NCBI RefSeq assembly: GCF_001457035.1
Contig: NZ_KQ758618.1
Span: 186,001 to 250,000, forward strand
Length of the DNA: 64,000 nt
Source: Fictibacillus enclensis
GTDB taxonomy: Bacteria; Bacillota; Bacilli; Bacillales; Fictibacillaceae
Direction: 5' to 3'
The notes below the pieces were generated by a model, which had not been told where the DNA came from, made no database searches, and saw only the letters and a program-made list of their open reading frames with translations. The number at the start of each line of letters is the position of its first letter. The first letter of the stretch is position 1. Position numbers and translations under genes: made by a program. This document shows, piece by piece, positions 1 to 9,214 of this stretch.

Positions 1-1
1 A

Positions 2-124
2 TATGGCCAGGCGGCGGATGATGCAGCGGTATTGATTGGAACAGGGCTTTATACGTTGTTGAATTATGCGGGACAAAGATGGCTGGTGTTTCCCCCGGAA
101 AAAGGGGTCGGAAGCCATCTTTAG
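2..124 (+). CDS. C-terminal fragment of an unidentified protein
   Basis: An open frame enters from the left edge and stops at TAG 122-124, giving about 40 residues that begin YGQAADDAAVLIG and end GVGSHL. A rho-independent terminator follows about 105 bases later, which supports it being the real 3' end of a gene. The fragment is too short for me to assign a family. Confidence 0.5.
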   Translation, partial: YGQAADDAAVLIGTGLYTLLNYAGQRWLVFPPEKGVGSHL

Positions 125-228
125 CTGCTTGATTTTGAGGGTTTAAAAGAGTATCATTATAAAACTGGGTTTTTTATTATTAAAGGAATGATGGATATGT
201 TGACTTCAAACTTTAAATTGACCGGCCA

Positions 229-263
229 ATCCTGAACCGCAAAGCGGTTCGGGATTTTTTTTT
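229..263 (+). terminator. rho-independent terminator
   Basis: Stem ATCCtGAACCGC / GCGGTTCgGGAT with an AAA loop, followed by a run of nine T. It separates the partial gene at the left edge from the cation-efflux gene. Confidence 0.85.
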
Positions 264-294
264 CCTAAGGGAAACATTATTTTAGGAGGGGAAC

Positions 295-1200
295 ATGGAA
301 ATCGTACATGAAAGAGAGAAGATTGGAAAAAGGGTTGCCTGGCTTGCATTGGTCAGCAACTGTATATTAACCATAGGGAAAGTTGCAGTGGGGCTGCTGG
401 CCGGAAGTGAATCTGTGTTTGCGGACGGAATTCACTCGGCTGCGGACATTGTGGCTTCTATAGCTGTTCTCGCTGTGGTCGGCATTTCCAATAAGCCGCC
501 TGATGAGGACCATCCGTTTGGACATGGGAAAGCAGAAGTCCTGAGTGAAGGCTTTGTTGGAATCATTCTATTTCTTGTCAGCATTTACATTGTTGTTGAA
601 GGGATTCTTGGTTTCCTGGGGGAGCCTGAAGCTCCTGAATACATTGCATTGGTGGCGGCTCTGTTTTCCTATGTTGCGAAACATCTTCTGTATCGCAATT
701 CAATGAAACTTGGAGAGAAGTATAACAGTAAAGCCATCATAGCGATCGCCTTTGACCATAAAGCAGATATTGTGGCTTCTCTGGCTGCTTTTTTTGGTGT
801 AATTCTTTCCATTATCGGCGAGAAATATAATATACACTATTTGCTCTATGGCGATGCAGCAGCGAGCTTGATCGTGGCCTTTCTCATACTAAGAATTTCT
901 CTGAAGCTTCTGGGCTCGTCGATCGACATCCTCATGGACAAAAATATTGAGAAGCCGGTTCTTTCTCAATATCGAAAAGTCGTCATGGAGTTTCCCGATA
1001 TAAAGCGAATAGACCGCATGAGAGCAAGAACACATGGACATTACATTATTTTGGACCTGCGCATATCGGTTAATTTTGATTTGAGCATTAAAGAAGGGCA
1101 TGATATCGCCAGAAACCTGAGAGATGAACTTCAAACACAGTTTCCGGATATATCAGAAGTCTTTATCCATATCAATCCATACTTTCCCGACAAAGAGTGA
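295..1200 (+). CDS. cation diffusion facilitator (CDF) family metal efflux protein
   Basis: 301 aa, the usual size for CDF exporters, which move divalent metals (Zn, Mn, Fe or Co) out of the cell in exchange for protons. Several hydrophobic segments fill residues 15-205. The metal-site motif HSAAD in TM2 is at about residues 47-51, and a matching HKAD in TM5 at about 154-157; HPFGHGKAE lies in the loop between TM2 and TM3. The C-terminal 90 residues form the usual cytoplasmic ferredoxin-like domain with several His residues. ATG 295 has an AGGAGG box upstream. The metal cannot be told from sequence. It is flanked by terminators and so probably monocistronic. Confidence 0.88.
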   Translation: MEIVHEREKIGKRVAWLALVSNCILTIGKVAVGLLAGSESVFADGIHSAADIVASIAVLAVVGISNKPPDEDHPFGHGKAEVLSEGFVGIILFLVSIYIVVEGILGFLGEPEAPEYIALVAALFSYVAKHLLYRNSMKLGEKYNSKAIIAIAFDHKADIVASLAAFFGVILSIIGEKYNIHYLLYGDAAASLIVAFLILRISLKLLGSSIDILMDKNIEKPVLSQYRKVVMEFPDIKRIDRMRARTHGHYIILDLRISVNFDLSIKEGHDIARNLRDELQTQFPDISEVFIHINPYFPDKE

Positions 1201-1220
1201 CTGATGTCACTCTTTGTTTA
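1190..1220 (+). terminator. terminator overlapping the CDF stop codon
   Basis: Perfect 12-bp inverted repeat (1190-1201 and 1206-1217) with a TGAT loop. The left arm includes the last codons and TGA of the CDF gene. The T tract after it is short, so termination may be partial. Confidence 0.6.
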
Positions 1221-1275
1221 TGCTGAAGAAAAACGGGAATAGGTTTTGCATAAGAAATGAAGGAGGAGATCTCAA

Positions 1276-1563
1276 ATGAAAACGATTAATGTTCAGCTTG
1301 AATATACGGCAGAAGCACATGAAACGTTTGATAAGGACCTTCGTAACAAGCTAAATGATAATCTAAACAGTTTAGGGCTTAAAGTAGTTTCAATTGCAGA
1401 TTTCGGCTCATCAAATGATAACCTGCCAAGCTCGGAATCCGGAAAAGCAAAACCTGACGCTTCAGGAAATCAGGTCGCCATTATCCCTGATGACAATACT
1501 TCGGCGGGAGGCCAGTCCACTCCTGATGAACAGCTGCCCGGCCATGAAAATTCCGGAAAATAG
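1276..1563 (+). CDS. small acidic hypothetical protein
   Basis: 95 aa, not recognised. AAGGAGGAG lies just upstream of ATG 1276 and a terminator follows, so it is very likely expressed. Residues 1-45 look folded (alternating hydrophobics, MKTINVQLEY). The C-terminal half is rich in S, G, D, N and P and probably disordered. No signal peptide or membrane segment is seen. Confidence 0.7.
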   Translation: MKTINVQLEYTAEAHETFDKDLRNKLNDNLNSLGLKVVSIADFGSSNDNLPSSESGKAKPDASGNQVAIIPDDNTSAGGQSTPDEQLPGHENSGK

Positions 1564-1578
1564 AAAACAAGACACAAA

Positions 1579-1609
1579 GCTTCTCATCTTCGGATGGGGG
1601 CTTTTTTTT
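1579..1609 (+). terminator. rho-independent terminator
   Basis: Stem CTTCTCATC / GATGGGGG (with G-T pairs) closed by a TTCG tetraloop and followed by eight T. Confidence 0.75.
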
Positions 1610-1845
1610 GACTCAAGAAGCAGGAGCAAATGAATAAATCTGCATGCGAAGGAAATAGAAGAAAAATGCCGAAATAAGCAGTTAACACCGTAAACAGCTG
1701 AATATGTAGTAATATATCCTCAAATCAGAACAAATTTGTTGAAATAAAAAGGAATAATACTTAAATTGTTGAAAGGTATGTGGAGTATAGTTTCGTTTTA
1801 CATTCTGAAGTTTTTACATAATCCCATATCCCGTGCCAGTAGGAA

Positions 1846-1883
1846 GTAAGCACTACCAATAATCCAGGAATAGAGGTGCTTAC
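1846..1883 (+). promoter_or_regulatory. inverted repeat overlapping the RBS of the RsbT-like gene
   Basis: GTAAGCAC (1846-1853) is exactly complementary to GTGCTTAC (1876-1883) with a 22-base loop. The right arm covers the ribosome-binding GAGGTG (1873-1878) and the bases just before the GTG start at 1885. As RNA this would hide the translation start, so it is a candidate translational control element. In the rest of the gap after the preceding terminator I see no convincing promoter. Confidence 0.4.
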
Positions 1884-1884
1884 C

Positions 1885-2301
1885 GTGAACTATCACCAGG
1901 TTACGGTTGAAATAAAACGTGAATACGATATCTTCATCGCCCGGCAGAAGGGAAAGGTACTGGCACGGGAGATCGGATTTAATGCAGTTGATCAAGTGAG
2001 AATTAAGACAGCAATATCCGAGCTTGCAAGAAATATCTATCTCTACGCAGGCGAAGGAAAAATCATTGTAGAAGCGATCAGGGAAAACCATCGCGCCGGT
2101 ATCCGTGTTTCGGCCGTCGACCGCGGGCCTGGTATTCAAGATATTAATCTGGCACTCCAATCCGGTTACACCAGTTCGGGAGGATTGGGAACAGGCTTGC
2201 CGGGTGTTCAGAAGCTTATGGATATCTTCAACGTTCATACCATGCTGGAAGTAGGAACCGAAGTTACTGCCATCAAGTGGTGTATGCAACGAATAAATTA
2301 A
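1885..2301 (+). CDS. RsbT-like serine kinase / anti-sigma factor-type ATPase
   Basis: 138 aa HATPase_c (GHKL) protein. It aligns closely with RsbT, the switch kinase of the Bacillus general-stress stressosome. The N-box segment ISELARNIYLYA, the DRGPGI motif and the GGLGTGLPGV nucleotide-binding loop are all intact, so ATP binding should be retained. GTG 1885 is chosen because GAGGTG (1873-1878) sits 6 bases upstream and the resulting N-terminus lines up with RsbT; GTG 1876 is possible and adds three residues. No rsbR, rsbS, rsbU or sigB genes are adjacent, unlike the canonical rsb operon. Its partner is therefore unknown. Confidence 0.8.
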   Translation: MNYHQVTVEIKREYDIFIARQKGKVLAREIGFNAVDQVRIKTAISELARNIYLYAGEGKIIVEAIRENHRAGIRVSAVDRGPGIQDINLALQSGYTSSGGLGTGLPGVQKLMDIFNVHTMLEVGTEVTAIKWCMQRIN

Positions 2302-2302
2302 C

Positions 2303-2345
2303 AGCCGCCAACTCCTTATGGAAAAAGGAATAGCGGCTTATTTTA
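2303..2345 (+). terminator. terminator after RsbT-like gene
   Basis: AGCCGC (2303-2308) pairs with GCGGCT (2333-2338), with a possible inner stem, followed by TTATTTTAATT. Confidence 0.6.
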
Positions 2346-2385
2346 ATTCTTCTTCCATTTCTATACCGTGTTATAAGATAAAAGA

Positions 2386-2428
2386 AAAACACCCTCCCTT
2401 ATGACCGAAGGCGGGTGATGTTTTTTGA
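2386..2428 (-). terminator. minus-strand terminator
   Basis: On the minus strand ACA-t-CACCC and GGGTGT form a stem around a loop of about 18 bases, followed by TTTTTCTTTT. It overlaps the 3' end of the 49-aa ORF and would end the minus-strand yflT-like transcript. A T run on the other side may make it bidirectional. Confidence 0.6.
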
Positions 2429-2548
2429 TTTTATATTTTTGGAATGAAAAAGGGACCGGTTCATAAAAGATAGTTTCCGGGCATTTCCCTTGTAATGAAT
2501 AATCTCCAATAGTTGATTCAGTGCTTTTAACTGGTCGGTTTCGTTCAT
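2399..2548 (-). CDS. 49-aa small basic protein of unknown function
   Basis: 49 codons from ATG 2548 to TAA 2399, with a strong AAGGAGG 9 bases upstream and a terminator at its end. The product starts MNETDQLKAL and ends NITRLRS. Its N-terminal half could be an amphipathic helix and its C-terminal half is rich in K/R. It lies 69 bases behind the YflT-like gene with no terminator between, so the two are probably cotranscribed. No family is recognised. The RBS and context support it rather than any homology. Confidence 0.5.
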   Translation of the reverse strand: MNETDQLKALNQLLEIIHYKGNARKLSFMNRSLFHSKNIKSKNITRLRS

Positions 2549-2617
2549 GCGGATGCGCCTCCTTCTTCCTACACTATATGGAGAAGTGACGGCTGATATG
2601 TTTGGGGAACAAAAAAA

Positions 2618-2890
2618 TCAGGTTAAGTATTTCTTGTGGGTGACGGTGTTGAGCAAGATGTATTGTCCTTCTTTTAACACTTCAGCATATAATTTGGCTT
2701 CGCTTTCGGAAACGCCGATCATTATGAGTTTTTGCAGAATATTTGGTGGAGCTGGCAGGTTTTTTTGAGGCTCAGAGGGGTTGACGATGATCATGTGTTC
2801 TGTTTTCATGCCATCTTTCTTAAGTAACTTTAGTTTATTGAGAACTTTATTTTCTGAAGGATAAATACCAATAACCCTGCGAGTATTCAT
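2618..2890 (-). CDS. YflT-like (GSP17M) general stress protein
   Basis: 90 aa. The N-terminus MNTRRVIGIYPSENKVLNKLKLLKKDG and the later LIMIGVSESEAKLYAEVLKEGQYIL follow the pattern of the heat-induced stress protein YflT domain, a small ferredoxin-like fold. The molecular role of that domain is not established. AGGAGG lies just upstream of ATG 2890. A SigB-like promoter upstream fits the known SigB dependence of yflT. It shares a transcript with the 49-aa ORF downstream. Confidence 0.65.
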   Translation of the reverse strand: MNTRRVIGIYPSENKVLNKLKLLKKDGMKTEHMIIVNPSEPQKNLPAPPNILQKLIMIGVSESEAKLYAEVLKEGQYILLNTVTHKKYLT

Positions 2891-2943
2891 GGAAAAACCT
2901 CCTGTTTAATTGTTAATCGCAAATAAAAGGGAATATTATGTAA

Positions 2944-2969
2944 ATTCCCTTTGTAGGTAACTTCAAAAC
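2944..2969 (-). promoter_or_regulatory. candidate SigB promoter for the YflT-like gene
   Basis: On the minus strand GTTTTG (2969-2964), 14 bases, then GGGAAT (2949-2944). This resembles the SigB consensus GTTTAA-N12-15-GGGTAT and sits about 55 bases before the start codon. Confidence 0.45.
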
Positions 2970-3129
2970 TCTTTTTTAAAAACTTTTTTTATTTTAATGT
3001 TTGAACAAGAGTTAATGAGGGTAAAAAGCTTTTGAAGCAACTCACCCCCTTTATTGCCAAAGCCTATGGGTTTTGGTTTTTTTCTGCTTAGCGTACCGAG
3101 GAAAGCAGAAAGAATAGAGGAAAAAAAGA

Positions 3130-3271
3130 ATGACAGAGGTTATTCTGGCAACGGTATTGCCGATGGTAAAGGGGGAAACAACCCGGGTAAGCCATTGCCG
3201 CATGCTCCCTGGTGATCGGATTTTGGCTGGGGTTGGGCATCCATAAAAAACAGGCACGTAAAGTGATATAA
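3130..3271 (+). pseudogene. csbA: probable decayed csbA
   Basis: Just upstream of uvrB, where B. subtilis has csbA. A short frame from ATG 3130 reads MTEVILATVLPMV and then TRVSH, resembling the CsbA N-terminus with its TRV motif. A second frame ending at TAA 3271 reads SLVIGFWLGLGIHKKQARK, a membrane-helix plus basic tail typical of a CsbA C-terminus. The two parts lie in different frames and the middle is missing (142 bases against about 230 expected). The assignment rests on position and remembered family sequence, so it is tentative. The rest of 2970-3480 holds only AT-rich sequence and the uvrB promoter. Confidence 0.35.
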
Positions 3272-3395
3272 AAAGGTCTGCCTTTTCAGAGGGCTGGCTT
3301 TTTTTGCTTATATGAGCGAATTTCTTTAAAAAAAAGAAAAACAGTAGCATACTATACATTCTTCCATGCGGTATTGATTTCCAATATTTGACGCG

Positions 3396-3409
3396 CGAAT
3401 ATTTGTTCG
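3396..3409. promoter_or_regulatory. LexA (DinR) SOS box of uvrBA
   Basis: CGAATATTTGTTCG matches the Bacillus SOS consensus CGAACATATGTTCG at 12 of 14 positions. It lies about 30 bases upstream of the uvrB -10 element. DNA damage is expected to relieve LexA repression here. Confidence 0.8.
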
Positions 3410-3437
3410 TAAAAATTAGAGTTTCACAGGTTTGCTG

Positions 3438-3446
3438 TGTTATAAT
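3438..3446 (+). promoter_or_regulatory. uvrB extended -10 promoter
   Basis: TGT-TATAAT is a perfect -10 with the TG extension. The -35 at 17 bases is weak, as expected for an extended -10 promoter. The SOS box lies just upstream. Confidence 0.6.
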
Positions 3447-3480
3447 CTTATTAGCAAAATTTAGGACGGAGGTTATGAAT

Positions 3481-5463
3481 GTGAGCGAAACATTTGAGCT
3501 CGTATCTTCTTATAAACCTCAAGGAGACCAGCCTGAGGCAATACGTCAGCTTGTAAAAGGAATTAATGAGAAGAAGGAAAAAATGACGCTTCTTGGGGCT
3601 ACAGGTACAGGAAAAACCTTTACGGTATCCAATGTCATCAAGGAAGTAAACAAACCGACTCTGGTAATTGCCCACAACAAAACGCTTGCCGGGCAGCTCT
3701 ACAGCGAATTCAAGGAATTTTTTCCGAATAACGCTGTTGAATACTTTGTAAGTTATTACGATTATTATCAGCCGGAAGCCTATATTCCGCAGTCTGATAC
3801 ATTTATAGAAAAAGATGCAAGCATTAACGATGAAATCGATAAGCTAAGGCACAGTGCCACGTCTTCCTTGTTTGAAAGAAAAGATGTCATTATCGTATCC
3901 AGTGTGTCCTGCATCTATGGCCTCGGGTCCCCGGAAGAATACAAGAGCATGGTAATTTCGCTGCGTACCGGAATGGAACGTGACCGCGATCAGCTCTTGA
4001 GGGATTTGGTGGACATTCAGTATAACCGCAATGATATTAATTTCACCCGCGGTACTTTTCGCGTGCGCGGCGATGTCGTGGAAATCTTCCCTGCTTCCCG
4101 TGATGAACGGTGCCTGCGTGTGGAATTTTTTGGTGATGAGATCGACCGGATTACAGAGGTAGATGCCCTCACAGGTGAAATTGTCGGCGAGCGTAATCAT
4201 GTGGCCATTTTTCCGGCATCCCACTTTGTCACCCGTGAAGAAAAAATGAAGATGGCCATTCAGAGGATTGAAGCTGAACTCGAAGAGCGGCTGAAGGAAT
4301 TGAATGATGCCGGCAAGCTGCTTGAAGCCCAGCGTCTGGAGCAGCGCACCCGCTATGATATTGAGATGATGAGTGAAATGGGCTTTTGCTCGGGGATTGA
4401 AAACTATTCTCTTCATCTGACATTGCGCCCCATCGGATCCACCCCGTACACACTTCTTGATTATTTTCCCGATGATTCTATGATCGTGATCGATGAGTCG
4501 CATGTGACACTGCCGCAAATACGCGGAATGTACAATGGTGACCAGGCACGTAAAAATGTACTCGTTGAACATGGATTCCGCCTGCCTTCAGCGAAAGACA
4601 ACCGACCGTTGACGTTCGATGAATTTGAAGGAAAAGATAAGTTTCAGCACATTTATGTATCTGCAACACCCGGCCCATATGAAGAGGAGCATGCTCCGGA
4701 ACCCATCCAGCAGATCATCCGGCCTACCGGATTGCTGGATCCAACCATTGAAGTGCGTAAGAGCAAAGGTCAGATTGACGATCTTCTTGGTGAGATTAAC
4801 GACCGTGTTGCCAAAAATGAACGCGTGCTCGTGACTACGCTCACCAAAAAAATGTCTGAAGATCTGACTGATTACCTGCAGGAAATGGGTATAAAGGTAA
4901 GATACCTCCATTCTGAGATTAAAACGCTGGAGAGGATTGAGATCATCCGGGATTTGAGGCTCGGTGTGTTTGATGTGCTAGTGGGGATTAACCTTCTCAG
5001 GGAAGGACTCGACATTCCTGAGGTTTCTCTTGTTACGATACTCGATGCGGATAAGGAAGGATTCCTTCGTTCCGAAAGATCCCTGATTCAGACGATCGGC
5101 CGTGCGGCACGTAACAGCAATGGACATGTCATTATGTATGCCGACAAGATCACCAGGTCCATGGAGATTGCTATCGGTGAAACACAGCGACGCAGAAACG
5201 TACAGATGCAGTACAACGAGGAACATGGCATTGTGCCGCAAACGATAAAAAAAGCGGTTCACGATGCCATCCGGGCCACTCAGGCGGCAGAAGATGCCGA
5301 AGAGTACACATCCAAGGCACCAAAACAGAAGATGAGCAAAAAAGATCGCGAAGCCTTCATCGGGCGAATGGAAGCTGAAATGAAGGATGCGGCAAGAAAT
5401 CTGCAGTTTGAACGTGCAGCAGAACTTCGCGATTTGATACTTGAGCTAAAAGCTGAAGGGTAA
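3481..5463 (+). CDS. uvrB: UvrABC excinuclease subunit B
   Basis: 660 aa. UvrB is the damage-verifying helicase-like subunit of nucleotide excision repair; it is loaded by UvrA and recruits UvrC. Walker A GATGTGKT is at residues 39-46, the damage-wedging beta-hairpin ([11 protein letters not shown]) at about 90-105, DESH in the Walker B position, the helicase motif QTIGRAARN near the C-terminal third, and a UVR motif at the C-terminus that contacts UvrC. GTG 3481 is chosen because GGAGG (3468-3472) is 8 bases upstream; ATG 3475 would leave only 2 bases. The length then equals the B. subtilis protein. It overlaps nothing and is followed 11 bases later by uvrA, forming an SOS-controlled operon. 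Confidence 0.96.
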   Translation: MSETFELVSSYKPQGDQPEAIRQLVKGINEKKEKMTLLGATGTGKTFTVSNVIKEVNKPTLVIAHNKTLAGQLYSEFKEFFPNNAVEYFVSYYDYYQPEAYIPQSDTFIEKDASINDEIDKLRHSATSSLFERKDVIIVSSVSCIYGLGSPEEYKSMVISLRTGMERDRDQLLRDLVDIQYNRNDINFTRGTFRVRGDVVEIFPASRDERCLRVEFFGDEIDRITEVDALTGEIVGERNHVAIFPASHFVTREEKMKMAIQRIEAELEERLKELNDAGKLLEAQRLEQRTRYDIEMMSEMGFCSGIENYSLHLTLRPIGSTPYTLLDYFPDDSMIVIDESHVTLPQIRGMYNGDQARKNVLVEHGFRLPSAKDNRPLTFDEFEGKDKFQHIYVSATPGPYEEEHAPEPIQQIIRPTGLLDPTIEVRKSKGQIDDLLGEINDRVAKNERVLVTTLTKKMSEDLTDYLQEMGIKVRYLHSEIKTLERIEIIRDLRLGVFDVLVGINLLREGLDIPEVSLVTILDADKEGFLRSERSLIQTIGRAARNSNGHVIMYADKITRSMEIAIGETQRRRNVQMQYNEEHGIVPQTIKKAVHDAIRATQAAEDAEEYTSKAPKQKMSKKDREAFIGRMEAEMKDAARNLQFERAAELRDLILELKAEG

Positions 5464-5474
5464 GGTGATAACAA

Positions 5475-8351
5475 GTGTCTACGAAACAAAACATTACGGT
5501 GAAGGGTGCACGCGCTCATAACCTGAAAAATATAGATATTACGATTCCTCGTGATAAGCTCGTGGTTCTGACAGGACTGTCAGGATCGGGGAAATCCTCG
5601 CTTGCTTTCGATACCATTTATGCCGAGGGGCAGCGACGCTATGTCGAGTCCCTCTCAGCCTACGCGAGGCAGTTCCTTGGGCAGATGGACAAGCCGGATG
5701 TTGACTCCATTGAGGGCCTTTCTCCCGCTATTTCCATCGACCAGAAAACAACGAGCAGAAACCCCCGTTCCACAGTAGGAACGGTCACAGAGATTTACGA
5801 TTATTTACGGCTTCTGTTTGCCAGGATCGGGCGGCCGGTCTGTCCGAATCATGGCATTGAAATTACCTCTCAGACCATTGAACAGATGGTTGACCGCATT
5901 CTCGAATATCCTGAACGCACCAAGCTCCAAATTTTGGCTCCGGTCGTTTCCGGGCGAAAAGGAGAGCATGTCAAAATTCTTGAGGATATCAAGAAGCAGG
6001 GCTATGTTCGTGTTCGAGTGGACGGAGAGCTTTTGGATGTCAGCGAAGACATTAAGCTTGAGAAGAATAAGAAGCATTCCATCGATGTGGTTGTCGACCG
6101 GATTGTAGTGAAGGAAGGAATCGCCACCCGGCTGGCGGATTCGCTTGAGACGGCATTGAATTTGGCAGGCGGAACGGTAACGGTAGATGTCATGGGAGAA
6201 GAAGAGCTTTTGTTCTCTCAAAACCATGCGTGTCCGTATTGCGGATTCTCCATTGGGGAACTTGAGCCAAGATTATTCTCCTTCAACAGCCCATTCGGAG
6301 CCTGCCCATCATGCGACGGACTCGGAATGAAACTGGAGGTCGATCCGGAACTCGTCATTCCGGACTGGGACCTGACGCTAAATGAAAATGCCATTGCACC
6401 CTGGACGCCTGTAAGTTCACAATATTATCCGCAGCTTCTGAAAAGCGTGTGCACTCACTTTGGCATCGATATGGATGTTCGCGTAAAGGATCTGCCAAAA
6501 GATCAGCTTGATAAAATTTTATATGGCGGCGATACGGAGCGAATCCGGTTCCGCTATAAAAATGATTTCGGGCAGGTTAAAACGAGCGATATCTACTTTG
6601 AAGGAGTACTTGCGAACGTAGAACGCCGTTACAAAGAGACAGGTTCGGATTACATCCGTGAGCAGATGGAAGGCTACATGGGCCAAAAAGCATGTCCGAC
6701 CTGCAAAGGATACCGTTTGAAAAAAGAGGCGCGGGCTGTGTTAATTAATGGTCAGCATATTGGTGAAGCGACAGCGCTGTCCGTGACCGAAGCCAAGGAA
6801 TTTTTCGAGAACCTCGATCTTACCAACAAAGAACGCGCGATCGCCCGTCTTATTCTTCGTGAGATCGTTGACCGGATCGGATTCCTCGTTAACGTCGGCC
6901 TTGATTATCTGTCCTTGAACCGCGCGGCAGGAACATTGTCCGGTGGAGAGGCACAGCGAATCCGTCTGGCCACACAGGTAGGTTCAAGGCTGATGGGTGT
7001 GTTGTATATTCTCGATGAACCGTCCATCGGACTTCATCAGCGGGACAATGACCGGCTGATCCGTACGCTTGAAGAAATGAGAAGCCTCGGAAATACGCTG
7101 ATCGTTGTCGAACATGATGAGGACACCATGCTGGCGGCCGATTATATTATCGATATTGGCCCTGGAGCAGGTGCCCATGGTGGAACGATTACGGCACAGG
7201 GCTCGCCGAATGAAATTATGGATGATCCAAATTCCCTGACCGGGCAATATCTGTCAGGCAAACGTTTTATTCCGCTCCCGTCCCAAAGAAGGAAGCCGGA
7301 CGGAAGGAACATTGAAATTGTGGGAGCTACCGAAAATAACCTTAAAAACGTAAAAATAAAAATTCCATTGGGGCTCTTTACCGGAGTAACCGGTGTTTCC
7401 GGTTCAGGAAAAAGTACGCTCGTCAATGAAATTCTTCATAAGGCATTGGCCCAGAAGCTTCATAAAGCGAAAGTAAAACCGGGGCAGCATAAGGAAATCA
7501 AAGGGCTGGAGCATATTGACAAGGTTATTGATATCGACCAGTCCCCGATCGGACGAACTCCTCGTTCCAATCCGGCAACCTATACCGGTGTGTTCGATGA
7601 CATCCGCGATGTATTTGCCTCTTCCAACGAAGCAAAGGTTCGCGGCTACAAAAAGGGCCGGTTCAGCTTCAATGTAAAAGGCGGCCGCTGTGAAGCGTGC
7701 CGCGGGGATGGGATCATTAAAATTGAGATGCATTTCCTGCCGGACGTGTATGTGCCATGTGAAGTTTGCCATGGAAAACGCTATAACCGTGAAACACTGG
7801 AAGTGAAATACAAAGGAAAAAATATTGCGGATATCCTGGATATGACAGTGGAAGAAGGGGTTGAATTCTTCGCCAACATTCCAAAGATCAACCGCAAGCT
7901 GTCCACCATCCTTGATGTCGGATTAGGATACATCAAGCTGGGCCAGTCCGCGACTACCCTTTCCGGAGGAGAAGCACAGCGGGTGAAGCTTGCTTCCCAG
8001 CTTCATAAGCGTTCAACGGGTAAAACGATCTATATCCTTGATGAACCGACAACAGGACTGCACGTTGATGACATTTCACGTTTGCTCAAGGTGCTTCAGC
8101 GCCTTGTGGATAACGGAGATTCCGTCGTCGTGATCGAGCATAATCTGGATGTTATCAAACAATGTGACTACTTGATTGACCTCGGACCGGAAGGCGGAGA
8201 TAAAGGCGGTACCCTCGTGGGTGCAGGAACGCCCGAAAAGCTTGCCGAGGTTGCCGAATCTCATACCGGCCGTTATTTGGCGCCGATTTTAAAACGTGAT
8301 AAAAAGCGAATGGAAACATTGCTGAAACAAAGAGAATCAGTAACAAAATAA
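5475..8351 (+). CDS. uvrA: UvrABC excinuclease subunit A
   Basis: 958 aa, full length. UvrA is the dimeric damage-recognition ATPase that delivers UvrB to lesions. It has two ABC-type ATPase modules: Walker A GLSGSGKS near residues 31-38 and GVSGSGKS near 640. LSGGEAQR signatures occur in both halves, with ILDEPSIGL and ILDEPTTGL Walker B segments. Zinc-binding Cys pairs are visible ([32 protein letters not shown]). Start GTG 5475 follows AAGGTGAT. It is cotranscribed with uvrB from the LexA-controlled promoter, and a strong terminator follows. Confidence 0.97.
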   Translation: MSTKQNITVKGARAHNLKNIDITIPRDKLVVLTGLSGSGKSSLAFDTIYAEGQRRYVESLSAYARQFLGQMDKPDVDSIEGLSPAISIDQKTTSRNPRSTVGTVTEIYDYLRLLFARIGRPVCPNHGIEITSQTIEQMVDRILEYPERTKLQILAPVVSGRKGEHVKILEDIKKQGYVRVRVDGELLDVSEDIKLEKNKKHSIDVVVDRIVVKEGIATRLADSLETALNLAGGTVTVDVMGEEELLFSQNHACPYCGFSIGELEPRLFSFNSPFGACPSCDGLGMKLEVDPELVIPDWDLTLNENAIAPWTPVSSQYYPQLLKSVCTHFGIDMDVRVKDLPKDQLDKILYGGDTERIRFRYKNDFGQVKTSDIYFEGVLANVERRYKETGSDYIREQMEGYMGQKACPTCKGYRLKKEARAVLINGQHIGEATALSVTEAKEFFENLDLTNKERAIARLILREIVDRIGFLVNVGLDYLSLNRAAGTLSGGEAQRIRLATQVGSRLMGVLYILDEPSIGLHQRDNDRLIRTLEEMRSLGNTLIVVEHDEDTMLAADYIIDIGPGAGAHGGTITAQGSPNEIMDDPNSLTGQYLSGKRFIPLPSQRRKPDGRNIEIVGATENNLKNVKIKIPLGLFTGVTGVSGSGKSTLVNEILHKALAQKLHKAKVKPGQHKEIKGLEHIDKVIDIDQSPIGRTPRSNPATYTGVFDDIRDVFASSNEAKVRGYKKGRFSFNVKGGRCEACRGDGIIKIEMHFLPDVYVPCEVCHGKRYNRETLEVKYKGKNIADILDMTVEEGVEFFANIPKINRKLSTILDVGLGYIKLGQSATTLSGGEAQRVKLASQLHKRSTGKTIYILDEPTTGLHVDDISRLLKVLQRLVDNGDSVVVIEHNLDVIKQCDYLIDLGPEGGDKGGTLVGAGTPEKLAEVAESHTGRYLAPILKRDKKRMETLLKQRESVTK

Positions 8352-8363
8352 TTTGAGGCAAAA

Positions 8364-8409
8364 AGAAGAGCCTGCGAGAAAATCCTCGCAGAGCTCTTCT
8401 ATTTTTTTA
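8364..8409. terminator. bidirectional terminator after uvrA
   Basis: Long stem AGAAGAGC-CTGCGAG / CTCGCAG-GCTCTTCT followed by ATTTTTTT on the plus strand. It lies between convergent genes and overlaps the 3' end of the minus-strand membrane protein gene. Confidence 0.85.
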
Positions 8410-8602
8410 GAAATAGTAATAGCTTGTATATAAGAAAGTTGATCAAAAGGACGATCAAACTGCCGACCAGGGCAGCCAGAATCCGTTCACCAGCAGAATA
8501 GCCGGCTCCTGTGTCGGAAAACGCACTGTATACAATTCCTGCCACCATAAGCAAGGTTAAAAAAATCGTAAAAAATTTAATTCCTTTTTCAGTTGAAAAC
8601 AT
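8399..8602 (-). CDS. small two-TM membrane protein
   Basis: 67 aa from ATG 8602, which has GGAGG 5 bases upstream; an in-frame ATG at 8614 would add MEDN. Two hydrophobic segments (about residues 10-29 and 42-62) flank a short polar loop containing GAGYSAGERI. No family is recognised. It is convergent with uvrA and shares the bidirectional terminator. Confidence 0.65.
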   Translation of the reverse strand: MFSTEKGIKFFTIFLTLLMVAGIVYSAFSDTGAGYSAGERILAALVGSLIVLLINFLIYKLLLFLKK

Positions 8603-8755
8603 GTTATCCTCCATTAAGATTTCCCTTTCTAGTTGGGGAGCCAGTTACCCATAAAAACTGTGGGAAGGCAAAAACAAATATCCTCTTCTAAGATAGCTTA
8701 TAATAAGGGAAAAAAACAAATACTCACCCTATTTTTAAAAGGATGTCTTTTTATT

Positions 8756-8764
8756 TGGTAGAAT
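8756..8764 (+). promoter_or_regulatory. candidate extended -10 promoter for the yvl-like genes
   Basis: TGG-TAGAAT lies 52 bases before the start of the DUF4870-like gene. No clear -35 is seen. It is the best candidate in the divergent gap 8603-8815. Confidence 0.35.
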
Positions 8765-8815
8765 TACAAAGGGTAATCCTTTTCATTGCAGCAGTAAACC
8801 AGGAGGAAATGCAGC

Positions 8816-9118
8816 ATGAGCACAAATTTGAATCGTATTTTATCATCTCTATGTTATTTCAGCATGTTTTTTGCCCCGTTTTTATTTCCAGTCGTAATTT
8901 ATTTAGCTGTGCAGGATCAAGAGGTCATGAGACATGCGAAGCGGTCCTTTCTCTCGCACCTTTTTCCCGTCATCGCTATTCCTTTGAGCATCATTATTGT
9001 GGCCGAAACCGAATTCAGCATTACATCCATTGTGGTGTGCGCCATTCTGTTTGGACTGAGTTCACTCGTAATTATGGTATGGAATATTGTTCAGGGAATA
9101 AAAACCTTAAAAGCATAA
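8816..9118 (+). CDS. DUF4870-like small membrane protein
   Basis: 100 aa with AGGAGGAAA before ATG 8816. Three hydrophobic segments (about residues 10-32, 47-66, 70-95), with a short soluble stretch QDQEVMRHAKRSFLSH between the first two, match the DUF4870 pattern. It heads a group with yvlB and yvlD. In B. subtilis these belong to the yvlABCD group near uvrA, linked to cell-envelope stress; a yvlC (PspC) counterpart is absent here. Confidence 0.65.
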   Translation: MSTNLNRILSSLCYFSMFFAPFLFPVVIYLAVQDQEVMRHAKRSFLSHLFPVIAIPLSIIIVAETEFSITSIVVCAILFGLSSLVIMVWNIVQGIKTLKA

Positions 9119-9214
9119 ATGTAGTGCGGTATCCACCGACCGGAACAGAAAAGAACCCTGCATCCAGAAACAGCCGGCGCCGGTTTTTAAACTTTGAAGG
9201 AGGCGTCAAGTTAT

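Noticed and set aside
3051-3359. 102-aa minus-strand ORF upstream of uvrB
   Set aside because: Low-complexity start (FFFFLKK), no RBS, antisense to the probable csbA relic.
3388-3480. N-terminal extension of uvrB from a TTG at 3388
   Set aside because: It includes the SOS box, the -10 element and the RBS; GTG 3481 has ideal RBS spacing and gives the family length.
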